A DNA stretch of 10,198 nucleotides from Neolecta irregularis DAH-3 (lineage: Eukaryota > Ascomycota > Neolectomycetes > Neolectales > Neolectaceae), in NCBI GenBank assembly GCA_001929475.1, contig LXFE01000771.1, positions 1 to 10,198 of the forward strand, given 5' to 3'. Below the pieces are notes generated by a model. The model searched no databases, was not told where the DNA came from, and worked only from the letters and a program-made list of their open reading frames with translations. The position numbers were made by a program, and so were the translations under genes. Each line of letters opens with the position of its first letter. The first letter of the stretch is position 1. This document shows positions 1-8,868 of the stretch, piece by piece.

Positions 1-2
1 AT

Positions 3-114
3 AAGCCATGTTGTGCATTAGCCATGTTGTGCATAAGCCATGTTGTGCATAAGCCATGTTGTGCATTAGCCATGTTGTGCATAAGCCAAGTTGTGCATAA
101 GCCATGTTGTGCAT
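3..114. repeat. 16-bp tandem repeat array, 7 units, open at left edge
   Basis: Seven consecutive 16-bp units of AAGCCATGTTGTGCAT lie head to tail. Units 2 and 5 begin T instead of A, and unit 6 carries CAAG for CATG. The array is cut by the left edge, so the true copy number is unknown. Three units make 48 bp, so any frame across the array reads as a 16-residue period. This explains an apparently open plus-strand frame that is not a gene. There are no spacers, so it is a minisatellite and not a CRISPR array. It lies 3' of BET3. Confidence 0.95.
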
Positions 115-155
115 ACAGCCAGTGTTATGCTGTCTATGAATACCGTATTATGAAT

Positions 156-189
156 ACCGCCAGCATTACAATACCGCCAGGACCGCCAG
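156..189. repeat. short degenerate repeats ACCGCCAG just 3' of BET3
   Basis: ACCGCCAG occurs at 156-163, 173-180 and 182-189, and a related GAATACCG motif occurs nearby. They sit directly behind the BET3 stop codon in its presumed 3' untranslated region. No function is visible; this looks like low-complexity sequence next to the 16-bp array. Confidence 0.6.
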
Positions 190-912
<723 letters not shown>

Positions 913-1023
913 CCCTTTCCGTCACAAGATTAATTGTTCGTATTTGCGGGGCTGGTATAGAGTTGATTAATCGTGGAGGTCAATCAACGGTCTGAAATTT
1001 CCCAACCAACCTCCCCCTCAAAA
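913..1023. promoter_or_regulatory. divergent promoter shared by BET3 and the U5-40K gene
   Basis: Only 111 bp separate the BET3 start codon (minus strand) from the U5-40K start codon (plus strand), so both promoters and both 5' leaders must lie here or overlap the coding regions. TGATTAATCG and AGATTAATTG form a similar pair of AT-rich elements. No convincing TATA box is visible. Calling it a promoter is an inference from the gene layout. Confidence 0.6.
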
Positions 1024-2261
1024 ATGTCGCTCGACAAACGGAAACAACCCCCCGGTTCCCTATCCTCCCATCTCGTTAAACGTCAAAAAGCAAACTCAGA
1101 TCTCGCCCTTGCAGAAAGCCATAGTTCAAACGGTGCATTAGTTCACTCGATTCCGCGCACTTCTAACTTATCTTCTCCGATCCTACAATTACTCGGCCAC
1201 ACTGTACAGTATTTCTGCTTCAAAGTCTGATGACTAGGCTGAGATATTCGCCTGTCGCTTTAATTCAAACGGCAGTCATATAGCATCAGCAGGCCACGAT
1301 CGCTCGATCTGTATGCACTTGTCATTGCCAAATTAACGTAGTAGTGTTATGGACAACATATGGCGACAACGAAAACTATGGCGTAATAAAAGGGCATAAA
1401 GGTTCGATCCTCGATCTTCAGTGGTCGCGAGACTCCAAAATTCTGTACACCGCTGCAACTGATAATACTCTTGGTAGCCTCTTTACCTCTCTGAATCTCA
1501 CAGACCAGGAATGTGGGATACTTTAACAGGACAAAGGATCCGAAAACATGTTGGGCACGAAGATGTCGTCAACTCGGTTAATGTATTAAAACGGGGAGCA
1601 GAGATATTGGCCAGCGGGAGTGATGATGGCAGTATCGCAATCTGGGATACTAGGCAGAAAACTGCTATCGATTATTACCAAGAACAGTATCCTGTTACAT
1701 CAGTTTGCTTCAGTGAGGCTGGGAATCAGATCTTCTCTGGTGGTCTGGACAATGAAGTCAAGGTTTTCTTTTAACCCAGCAGAGAAATTCTGATAGGCTA
1801 GGTCTGGGATATCAGAAAAAAAGCAGTATCCTTGACTCTTTCGGGACATTCAGATACAATTACATCACTTGCGCTTTCGCCCGACGGCACCTCGCTTCTT
1901 TCAAATTCAATGGATAATACTCTAAACATCTGGGATGTAAAACCATTCGCTGCTGGGGATCGTTTACTGAAATCATTTGAAGGCGCACCACATGGCTTTG
2001 AAAAGAATTTAATCAAGGCAAACTGGAGCTTTGACGGACGATTCATCATGGCTGGGAGCGCGGACAAAACGTTGACGATATGGAACGCTGACTCTGCTCA
2101 AATTATCTACAAACTTCCAGGCCATAAAGGCATTGTTAATGATTGTGGATTTCATCCACTGGAGCCCATCAGTATGTGTTCACCCAGATAGTTGCTGATT
2201 AGGTATAGTTATGTCTGCTTCAACCGATCGATCAATTCTTTTGGGCGAGATTTCTGCGTAA
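1024..2261 (+). CDS. SNRNP40: U5 snRNP 40-kDa protein, WD40 (SNRNP40/Spf38-like), six exons
   Basis: This is the seven-bladed WD40 protein that binds Prp8 in the U5 snRNP of the spliceosome. Exons are 1024-1203, 1238-1310, 1345-1473, 1509-1762, 1802-2171 and 2203-2261, giving 1065 nt (354 aa; the human protein is 357). A basic, serine-rich tail (1-55) precedes the repeats: LLGHTAEIF...DRSILLW, KGHKGSILDLQW...GMWDT, GHEDVVNSV...GSIAIWDT, PVTSVCF...NEVKVWDI, SGHSDTITSLALS...LNIWDV, KNLIKANWSF...LTIWNA and PGHKGIVNDCGF...DRSILLGEI. GQRIRKHVGHE and DIRKKAV are typical of this family and not of WD40 proteins in general. ATG 1024 is preferred for its CAAAATG context; an in-frame GTG at 973 is not a credible start. 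The five introns are 34, 34, 35, 39 and 31 nt. The gene itself encodes a splicing factor in a genome with minimal introns. Confidence 0.95.
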
Positions 2262-2350
2262 GCTGTTTGTAAAAGTAGACTGTGTGTATTGGGTATCTTT
2301 GAAAATTAATCTACAAAATGCAAAACGCCAACTCATCGCCACTGATATGA
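2262..2350. other. 89-bp convergent 3' gap
   Basis: The U5-40K gene (plus) and SDHAF4 (minus) end facing each other with 89 bp between stop codons. The transcripts therefore probably overlap or share a bidirectional polyadenylation zone. The stretch is AT-rich, with no canonical AATAAA and no other feature visible. Confidence 0.5.
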
Positions 2351-2668
2351 TCAAAAGTCCGTACACCTCCCACCAAAGCTGTAGTCCCCGTGTCTTAGCG
2401 GATCTGTCTTTGGGCCTCCAACCTCCCCTGTTTTGGGATTTCTTTCCCCCTCGAAATCAGGTTGAGGTTTTTGACGTAGATCAGGGTGAATGTTGGGATC
2501 TGCGGTGGTATTGGAGAATGCCCCACGGCTAAAGTTCTGCAGTCGCTCGAATTCAGTTTGATCTTTCTCCGGAAGAGGTAGTGGAGACTGTCTTTTGAGA
2601 TTTGTAGAGTAAACCCGGCGACAAAGCGTACGAAGGAACATTGTGGTTGTATGCAGATGTTGAATCAA
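2351..2668 (-). CDS. SDHAF4: succinate dehydrogenase assembly factor 4 (Sdh8-like)
   Basis: SDHAF4/Sdh8 is a small mitochondrial matrix chaperone that binds the flavinylated Sdh1 subunit before complex II is assembled. This intronless frame encodes 105 aa, a normal size. The C-terminal third has the DUF1674 signature: FEGERNPKTGEVGGPKTDP, then HGDYSFGGRCTDF at the very end. The N terminus (MFLRTLCRRVYST) is rich in Arg, Ser and Thr with no acid, as expected of a mitochondrial presequence. Two start codons are possible: ATG 2668, or the in-frame ATG 2641 (Met10). The second places the presequence directly at the N terminus and may be the real one. The middle (about 25-70) is low in conservation, as usual for the family. 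Confidence 0.92.
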   Translation of the reverse strand: MIQHLHTTTMFLRTLCRRVYSTNLKRQSPLPLPEKDQTEFERLQNFSRGAFSNTTADPNIHPDLRQKPQPDFEGERNPKTGEVGGPKTDPLRHGDYSFGGRCTDF

Positions 2669-2736
2669 CGTCTCAAAAGAATGCTCCCTATCCCCAACTC
2701 CACGGTATTATAAGATTATATTTATTTCCTCATCCA

Positions 2737-3324
2737 CTACTGCTTGAATCGATACGGCAATAGCCTCATCATTTTCATATACCTCATACCCCTCCAGCTT
2801 ATCCACATTTCACCTCCTGACCGTTGGATGTTCCAACTCGATGAGTCTGATAGACTTTTCCTCATTTTCCCAGCCCGGCGAACTTCAACCATCTGCAACA
2901 GACACATTCCAGATTGCTGCACCATCCCAGATAAATATGTTGGTCTGCATTGACAGGCCGCCGCGATGTCGTTGTACAAATTGTCTTGGTCATTCTATTG
3001 GTTTAGTGATAATAACGTCGAGAACAGATATACCTCAATTTTCCTCCATTCCTCTTCTTGCACTTTTGTTGAAAGGTTACGCGAATCACAATATTCTTCT
3101 TCTATGAACTTCCGATCTCGGGTGTCGCATGATTGTTTGCGAATAAGATATTTCGTTTGAAGAGTTCGTAGGTCTCCGAAACGTTGCTCCGAATATATTG
3201 ATTTTAGCATCTTCGATTGTCGAAGCTGGATCGAACCTATTCGCTTTGTAAAGACTTGTTGAGCACACATACTATTGCTTAGTATTCAGAATCGTGTTAT
3301 AATTATATACTGTTCCTCAGCCAT
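2737..3324 (-). CDS. uncertain spliced gene, product unknown
   Basis: I do not recognise this protein. Two 39-nt introns with good signals (3272-3310, GTATAT to TACTAAG and AATAG; 2995-3033, GTATAT to CACTAAA and AATAG) flank a 238-nt exon. Joining 3311-3324, 3034-3271 and 2737-2994 gives an uninterrupted 169-codon frame from ATG 3324, which has a G at -3. The middle part (EEEWRKIENDQDNLYND and before it) looks like charged helical protein. The last 60 residues are rich in Met, Trp, Gly and Arg and look less natural, so the 3' end may be wrong or untranslated. Other frames here can also be joined through alternative sites, so the splice signals are better supported than the protein. It is in tandem upstream of SDHAF4, whose start is about 70 bp beyond. 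Confidence 0.3.
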
Positions 3325-3491
3325 GCCTTCACGATACAATTGTTGACGTGAGGTGTGCTCTCCAGCTTTAAATCTGGGTTTCAAGAAGACGGATGTGTGA
3401 CACTCAACTCGTGAGCATGGCCCTGTGATTTATCCAGCTGCTGCGGCTTTACGGCAGCAAACATCTAGCAATGATGAATCAAGTTTTTGGG

Positions 3492-3558
3492 CTATTCACC
3501 GCACCGTTAGTAATACGCGACGATACCCGCGTGGAGGTGATCATGCCGTGAAACTTAC
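3492..3558 (-). other. candidate 67-nt intron with consensus splice sites
   Basis: On the minus strand, GAGTAAGT at the donor is followed by a perfect TACTAAC branch site (GTTAGTA at 3506-3512 on plus) and a GAATAG acceptor 14 nt after it. All three elements match the fungal consensus better than the introns of the recognised genes do. I could not attach coding sequence to either side with confidence. It may lie in the 5' leader of the uncertain gene at 2737-3324 or belong to a non-coding transcript. Confidence 0.5.
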
Positions 3559-4635
3559 TCTGTAGTTGTACCCAGTGGAGCTAAAATAGAGCCTTCTGAC
3601 CGTATTGGTAAAGTAGTCGATTCCACCAAATTTTGAAGATCAGGTTCTTTATCAGATTCAATCCTACGCAGTAGAATTGCATAAACGAATCTCCCCAACA
3701 AAATGACATGAACATCTCTTCTAAAAACTCTCGCGAGTTTCAAGATATATAATGCTGGTTCAATGAATTATATGTTTCAGCAGGATCAGCTGTCTTGCCG
3801 CTAAGAATTCTTTGATGCTATCGTTTGAACTTCTGGATATCTTCCAATAACGAACCCTCGTCACAAATCGTGGCCAAGACTTCTCATGAACGTTGCTGGT
3901 TAACATGGATTAATACAAGGGCTAGAATGTCCTGCAAGCTGTACACTCTTCCTTTTGGTGTTCACTGTTTGCGGCGAAGTTTGTAGAAAAGTGACGCGTT
4001 GAAGCACTAGCATTCGTTAGACTAGGATCGGAAAAAAGGGCAACGAAAATCCAGAGCTCTTTATCTTCCGTCACCATCACTAGCAGGTTTCTTCCTTCCC
4101 ATTACTCTTATTTGTGACGCAAAAGGTTTTATCATCATTCAACTAGACAAATGGGAGTTATTAGATATTTGTTTTTCGTCATCACTTTCCGTGCTTGCTG
4201 ATGAATCATATAGCCCCTTAACTGAATTGTGAGCTGCCAAGTGGGTTTATCAGTTTCATCAAATAATCACTCAATTACCAAAATCAGCCAAATGCCTTTC
4301 ATATTGCCTCTATGGACTATTCCATATAGTTCTACTAGATCCTCCACTATAACAGTGACAAGATAATCATTTCAAGCTACTTTGAGGGGTAAAATTCTGC
4401 ATTAAAGCCAAAAGGAAAATATCTCAGACGATTACCACGCCAACAAAAAGGCATGCTGAAGAGCGACAAACTGGGGCTCGGTGCCAATATTATAGAACGA
4501 AGCCATTTCCCTTCAGGCTAAAGCACTCAATAATCGATAGTTGAAATCTCAATTTCGTCCAACAAGCGATAGAATTAGAAAATAATTTATAAATGGTTCA
4601 GCAAACTTGCCTAAATATCCTCTTGCTATTGTTTT

Positions 4636-4660
4636 CATAAAAACGGAAATCGTTTTTATG
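4636..4660. repeat. perfect 10-bp inverted repeat with 5-nt loop
   Basis: CATAAAAACG and CGTTTTTATG are exact reverse complements separated by GAAAT. The arms could form a cruciform or an RNA hairpin. There is no recognisable gene at this point, so its role is unknown. Confidence 0.8.
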
Positions 4661-5014
4661 ACGATATTATTTCGTTTGATCAAAGAATTCAAATACCTTT
4701 TTTCCCATCTTGTATGATGCATCAAAGATTCTGGGCATAACCTCAGCCTTCGATTTCATAGTAAAGCCTGTTATAAGAATCCAGGCTTGTAGTCAACATA
4801 TTCTGCTAGTTGAGGTTCTTTTGAGAGCGATGACTTATGTAGGCTATGTCCAATTTAACTCCTCGCTAGACTCAACTGTCGATCCAATAAGAACTTTCAT
4901 TTTTCGCTCGTTTAATTTTTCCCATCTCCTTGATATTCCATATGGAGCACAACTAATGTGGATTTATGACTATGCGACTCATAGAGTAGGAGTAAAGTAG
5001 AATGACTAATATCA

Positions 5015-5029
5015 ATGTCATGATGACAT
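5015..5029. repeat. 15-bp palindrome ATGTCATGATGACAT
   Basis: An odd-length palindrome with seven-base arms around a central G. It could be a dimeric transcription-factor site, but it lies about 250 bp past the 3' end of the CCCH gene and nothing nearby supports a function. Confidence 0.5.
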
Positions 5030-5278
5030 GATGTACGATTGAGCAATTAAATTGCATTTAATGCTACAGCAGACAGAGGAAACGATTAATGTGTACAAAG
5101 AACAAATCAGATATATGTCTGGAAGTACAAAACAGATTCCTGGTTGAATTAACAAGGAAGAGAAAATATTGATCTCCCAGGAATTAAGTGGTTTGATCTC
5201 ATTAGCAGGCTCTCGTTTATTTTGAATCATCGCACAATTCTATACTTATACAGAAACGAGTTATGCACATGATGACAC

Positions 5279-6266
5279 CTATACTTCCTCTTTTCTTTCT
5301 AGGTTCTTGGATACTTGTGCATCATATTCATCTTTGATATTGTCAATCTTTATAGTCAAAAGTTTCGCAATGACCTTAGCCAATTGCTTCCTCTGCTTTT
5401 CCAACTTGCCGACATATTTAATCGACTCTTGATATTTGTTTGTCAGTCCCAAGTGCCTGTCATTGTCACTTTCTAATGCATATATTCTTTTCTCTAGCAA
5501 CGCATTGTGCCCCCGAAGATAACCTGCTTCGGTGTTAGAATCTTTGAGTTTGCTTTCGAGATCGTTGATACGCTTTTCGAGTAGCTGTATGCGTTTTTTA
5601 GAGCCAGATTGATAGTCAGTAAGAGCAATCACTTTCATGTTCAAACGGCAAGCCAATGAAGTCTTTTCAAAGAGCTGCGAAAGAAGACTTTCTTCTTGAG
5701 CTCGAGAATCGTTATAATACATGTGGGGCAAAGGCATAAGCTCAGCGTCGGAGTTATTCTGAGAGTGCAAGGAAGCTGAGGCATGCTGAAATCGTTAAAA
5801 TCTGAGATTTACACACAGTCACCTGTGGAGTATAATATATACTGGCATTTACACATGGAATGTCTTTAGTTGGGGTGAAAGGTGCAGTAGAAGGGTCGAA
5901 GACAGTACGCCGAGAAGACGGATTGAATGGTCGTAGATGAGTGTTGAATTGCGCAGACATCGGGGTTGGGAAGTGATCCTGATGACAAGTGGAAGAATTC
6001 ACGATTTTAGTGAGTTCTGTGCCTTTTGATATCGCTTTCTGTGTTTCTTCCGTCGGTGTATCTGCATAAGATCGACCTTCGTACCACTTCTTAATATGTC
6101 TCTCGTCTCCTTTGTGTTCTTTGAGAACATTGTGAAGTTCGAGATAACCATGGGCAAAGGCACAAGCTTCACCATATTGACAGCTTTTCTCGCTCTTTTT
6201 CCAGTCTCGACATATTCTCGTTTTGCGAGCTCGTAAGGGATGATGACGGTCTTTCAGCGGATGCAT
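5279..6266 (-). CDS. CCCH zinc-finger protein with C-terminal coiled coil
   Basis: Two exons, 5823-6266 and 5279-5785, join across a 37-nt intron (5786-5822, GTGACT to ATTTCAG) into 951 nt, 316 aa. One CCCH finger lies near the N terminus: Cys19, Cys29, Cys35 and His39 (C-x9-C-x5-C-x3-H), within KTRICRDW and YGEACAFAHGYLEL. The YG..C.FAHG..EL pattern resembles the first finger of tristetraprolin-type RNA-binding proteins, but no second finger follows. The middle is rich in Ser, Thr and Pro. Residues about 213-300 form a long heptad-like helix (KKRIQLLEKRINDLESKLK and LLEKRIYALES), a probable coiled coil for dimerisation. RNA binding is an inference. The start is uncertain: ATG 6266 has a poor context, and an upstream exon starting at 6368 would splice in frame. 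The gene is downstream of THR4 on the same strand. Confidence 0.75.
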
Positions 6267-6775
6267 AAGGGAATGGATGTGTGATATGATGAAAAGAAGT
6301 AGCTAGTGCAGACAGGTGGAGGTTAGAAGTCGAGATGACCGTACATCTTCGCGTATGCTGTAATGCATTCCCCAAGCAGGAGGGAGTCTGGAGATAAGTT
6401 AAGAAATAATTAGATTCCAGAAGGATAAAGAGATTATTGTCTCTGGATTACTTATTTGCACTTGCAATAAGGCCTATGTTGAGGACATATCTTTCACAAC
6501 TTTTAATAACTTCGGGTTGCATTACTTCGGTCAATCATGACATATCTGTAATTTATTTAGCCCACTTTGAACGACAATATCGTCTATTTCGAGAAATGGT
6601 CTAGGATTAAAATATATATTGTTCAAAAGCTGTTATAATATTGAGATGTAACCGGAGCTTGGTATGAGGATCATGAATGAGTTTGAGTTCCTTCATAACG
6701 ATCCAAGTGTAGGGAACATATTGCATTATTGAGGAGAAAATCATATTCTGCCAAATCCAGTGGTTTCTTCAAGCA
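6267..6775. other. intergenic: THR4 3' flank and CCCH-gene leader
   Basis: About 0.5 kb, AT-rich, between two genes on the minus strand. The part next to the CCCH gene contains a possible 42-nt intron (6303-6344, GTACGG donor, TTCTAAC branch site, GCACTAG acceptor) and a possible 24-nt first exon (6345-6368). The rest shows nothing recognisable. Confidence 0.5.
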
Positions 6776-8473
6776 TTATATCTTTTCTATCAAAGTCTCC
6801 ATGATTAAGGACTTGACTAATTCTACCTTGGGTTCCTGGATATAAACCATCCTCTTTTCTCTTTCCAATAGTCCTTTAAATTCATCCGGCATAATAGTCG
6901 AAAAGTCGTAATTTGAAACATCTTTCAGAGCAAGAATGACTGCTTGATTGAATTTTGCGGGATGGGCTGTCGACAACACAATTCTGATGGTATTTTCGTC
7001 CCTACATTATTAGCACGGGTTCAAAGGAGCAGCACCTCTGCATTCTTTCAGCTGCAGTAACTCCAACAGCAGTGTGCGGGTCAAGTGTGTATGACTTGTA
7101 TCCGTCAGATGCGGTATAGTATTTAGCAATTGTAGCTAAAGTCTATTCTATTAGCAGAAGACAAGAAAGGGAAATAACACCTCTGCGTCTCCTACTCGCG
7201 TGCTATCGAAATCCCTTTTGGCGGCCTCCAAAACTTCTTTGGAAACTGCGAATTTACCATCTTGCTTCAATTGGTGCATCCACCCAGTAATGGCTTCCCC
7301 AGCATCTCTGGGTTCGTTTTCATCTGCTAAGTACCACAGTAACCTCTCAAAATTACTCGAGACAAGAATATCCATTGCTGGGGAAACGGTTTCCTGCACA
7401 CCTCCAGTATAGACGGATGCATCATCGCCAGGTAATCCTTTCGTGTCATCCTGTGAATGTAATTCAGATACTGGCAATTTTTCATAAACACCCGATTTAA
7501 AGAAGCGATCGAGAATGTCATTGGCGTTCGTAGCGATAATTAATTTCTCCATAGGTAATCCCATTTTCTTTGCATAATATCCCGCCAATATGTCTCCGAA
7601 GTTTCCTGTCGGAACGATGTAATTGACTTTTTTGTCCGTGATATCTCGTCCTCGCACTAGCTGAAAGTATGAATGAAAATAATAAATTATCTGAGCAAGG
7701 ATTCGTGCCCAATTGATTGAATTAACGGCGCCTAAATGGTACTTGATGTTGAAAGGCTTGTCTGAGAACAATTCCTTGACAATATCTTGACAATCGTCAA
7801 AAGTACCTTCAACAGCAATGTTATGCACGTTCGAATCGAGAACAGTGGTCATTTGAGCTTCTTGAATAGGAGATATTCGACCTTTGGGATGCAGAATGAA
7901 TACTGACACATCTTTCTTGTTCCGCAAACCATATATAGCAGCACTAGAATAAGTATGTTTGTATTTGGGGACGAAGTACCTCCCTGTGTCACCGCTTGTT
8001 GCTCCTACCACAGTAATGTGTGATTTTATGGGGGAATCTGCGTTCTTTCGAGCGAGAAAATATTCGAAAAGATTTCCAAGAAGTTGAAGAGCCACATCTT
8101 TGAATGCATATGTCGGGCCATGGAATAATTCGAGAAGATATAATTCCTCATGTGGTCGAAGAGGATATAACGGAGCAACATCCTTAGCTCTGAAACCCGA
8201 ATAACTCCGATCTATCAAATTCTTTAAATCCCGCGAAGGAATTTCTGCCGGGTCGATATACAGGCTCAGAATTTTGTGGGCGAGTTCCTGAAAAGACAAA
8301 TCCGACCAATCCGACAGAAAGTGATCGGGTAAAGATGGGATGTCATGTGGAATGAATAAACCACCGTCGCCTGCCAGACCAGTCAAGACAACTTGTTCAA
8401 ATGAAAACTCTGATGACCCCCCTCGGGTGCTTCGATAGATTTGAGACAGTGATCTTGTGGGTGACCGGGACAT
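6776..8473 (-). CDS. THR4: threonine synthase, four exons
   Basis: Threonine synthase converts O-phospho-L-homoserine to threonine with a PLP cofactor, the last step of the pathway from aspartate. Exons are 7980-8473, 7181-7943, 7036-7142 and 6776-7001, totalling 1590 nt (529 aa; yeast Thr4 is 514). The N-terminal SQIYRSTRGG and DGGLFIPHDIP match the fungal enzyme. The PLP-binding lysine is Lys125 in HGPTYAFKDVALQ. The phosphate-binding loop ATSGDTGSAAIYGLR (about 159-173) spans the first intron. GRISPIQEAQMTTV, GAVNSINWARILAQ, VPTGNFGDILAGYYAKKMGLP and SPAMDILVSSNFERLLWYL follow, then LDPHTAVGV and STAHPAKF. The introns are 36, 38 and 34 nt. The 36-nt intron (7944-7979) has no in-frame stop, so an unspliced transcript would stay open through it. 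ATG 8473 is the only sensible start. Confidence 0.96.
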
Positions 8474-8691
8474 GATGATTGGCGGTGACGCTAGAGTTCT
8501 GTTTTTTTACTCTCGGTTACTCCATACCTTCACCATTTATCTGCTGTTCAATAGAAATATAGAGTATGAATATCACAACATTTCAAATTCGTTAGAAGTT
8601 TTTCAGTTTGTGCGCTGAGATACTCGGCCCACTAAAAATTAGTAGACTCGGTGTTATCCGAATGGTACTCCCAGCTGAGGTACTGAAGCTT

Positions 8692-8698
8692 TGACTCT
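8692..8698 (+). promoter_or_regulatory. weak Gcn4/CPC1-like site upstream of THR4
   Basis: TGACTCT matches six of seven bases of the TGACTCA site bound by Gcn4/CPC1 bZIP activators of amino-acid biosynthesis genes. It lies about 220 bp upstream of the THR4 start. General amino-acid control of THR4 is established in yeast. Here a single imperfect site is only suggestive and could be chance. Confidence 0.25.
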
Positions 8699-8790
8699 GT
8701 ACTATTTGAAACATAGGTGAATTTTCTGGGTATCTCGTTTCCGGAGTCTTTTACATTTATTACTTTAACATTCCATTTTGTTCTCAGATA

Positions 8791-8868
8791 TCATATACTG
8801 CGTGTCCAACCGCCCGCCTGCCGGAACATTCTCGGGCGGGCAGGCGGTTGAACATACTGATTATATGA
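8791..8868. repeat. GC-rich imperfect inverted repeat, 78 bp
   Basis: The outer arms TCATATA (8791-8797) and TATATGA (8862-8868) are exact complements. They are followed inwards by similar sequence and then CAACCGCC (8807-8814) against GGCGGTTG (8843-8850), and TGCC (8819-8822) against GGCA (8839-8842). A four-base CGCC bulge lies on the left arm and the loop is about 16 nt. The core is almost pure G+C inside AT-rich DNA. It could be a small palindromic mobile element, a structured RNA or a regulatory hairpin. I could not find target-site duplications. Confidence 0.75.

Larger units (their letters stand above)
3559..5278. other. about 1.7 kb with no supportable gene
   Basis: AT-rich DNA with only short open frames. 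The largest (plus 4710-5000, 96 codons) has unremarkable composition, no recognisable motif and no partner exons. A minus-strand frame at 3555-3743 ends exactly at the donor of the 67-nt candidate intron and could be an upstream exon, but no continuation stays open convincingly. I see no transposon ends, tRNA or rRNA. A perfect hairpin (4636-4660) and a short palindrome (5015-5029) are listed separately. Confidence 0.6.

Noticed and set aside
3-114. CRISPR-like array
   Set aside because: Units are directly adjacent with no spacers, and the host is a fungus.
1401-1410. GGTTCGATCC, resembling a tRNA B box (also 3228-3237 on minus)
   Set aside because: The first lies inside a conserved U5-40K exon. 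For neither could I find an A box, a cloverleaf or acceptor-stem pairing.
2707-2960. Minus-strand frame with two in-frame TGA codons that reads protein-like (selenoprotein or stop recoding)
   Set aside because: Fungi of this group lack selenocysteine insertion and I see no supporting element. Other frames here look equally protein-like, so the impression is not evidence.
4710-5000. 96-codon plus-strand frame
   Set aside because: Its composition is unremarkable, there is no motif, and I see no splice partners or neighbours. Length is compatible with chance in AT-rich DNA.
5018-5230. 70-codon minus-strand frame downstream of the CCCH gene
   Set aside because: No family features, and it lies just past the CCCH stop codon in its likely 3' untranslated region.
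7327-7712. Extra minus-strand and plus-strand frames within THR4
   Set aside because: They overlap the conserved threonine synthase exon in other frames and show no independent features.
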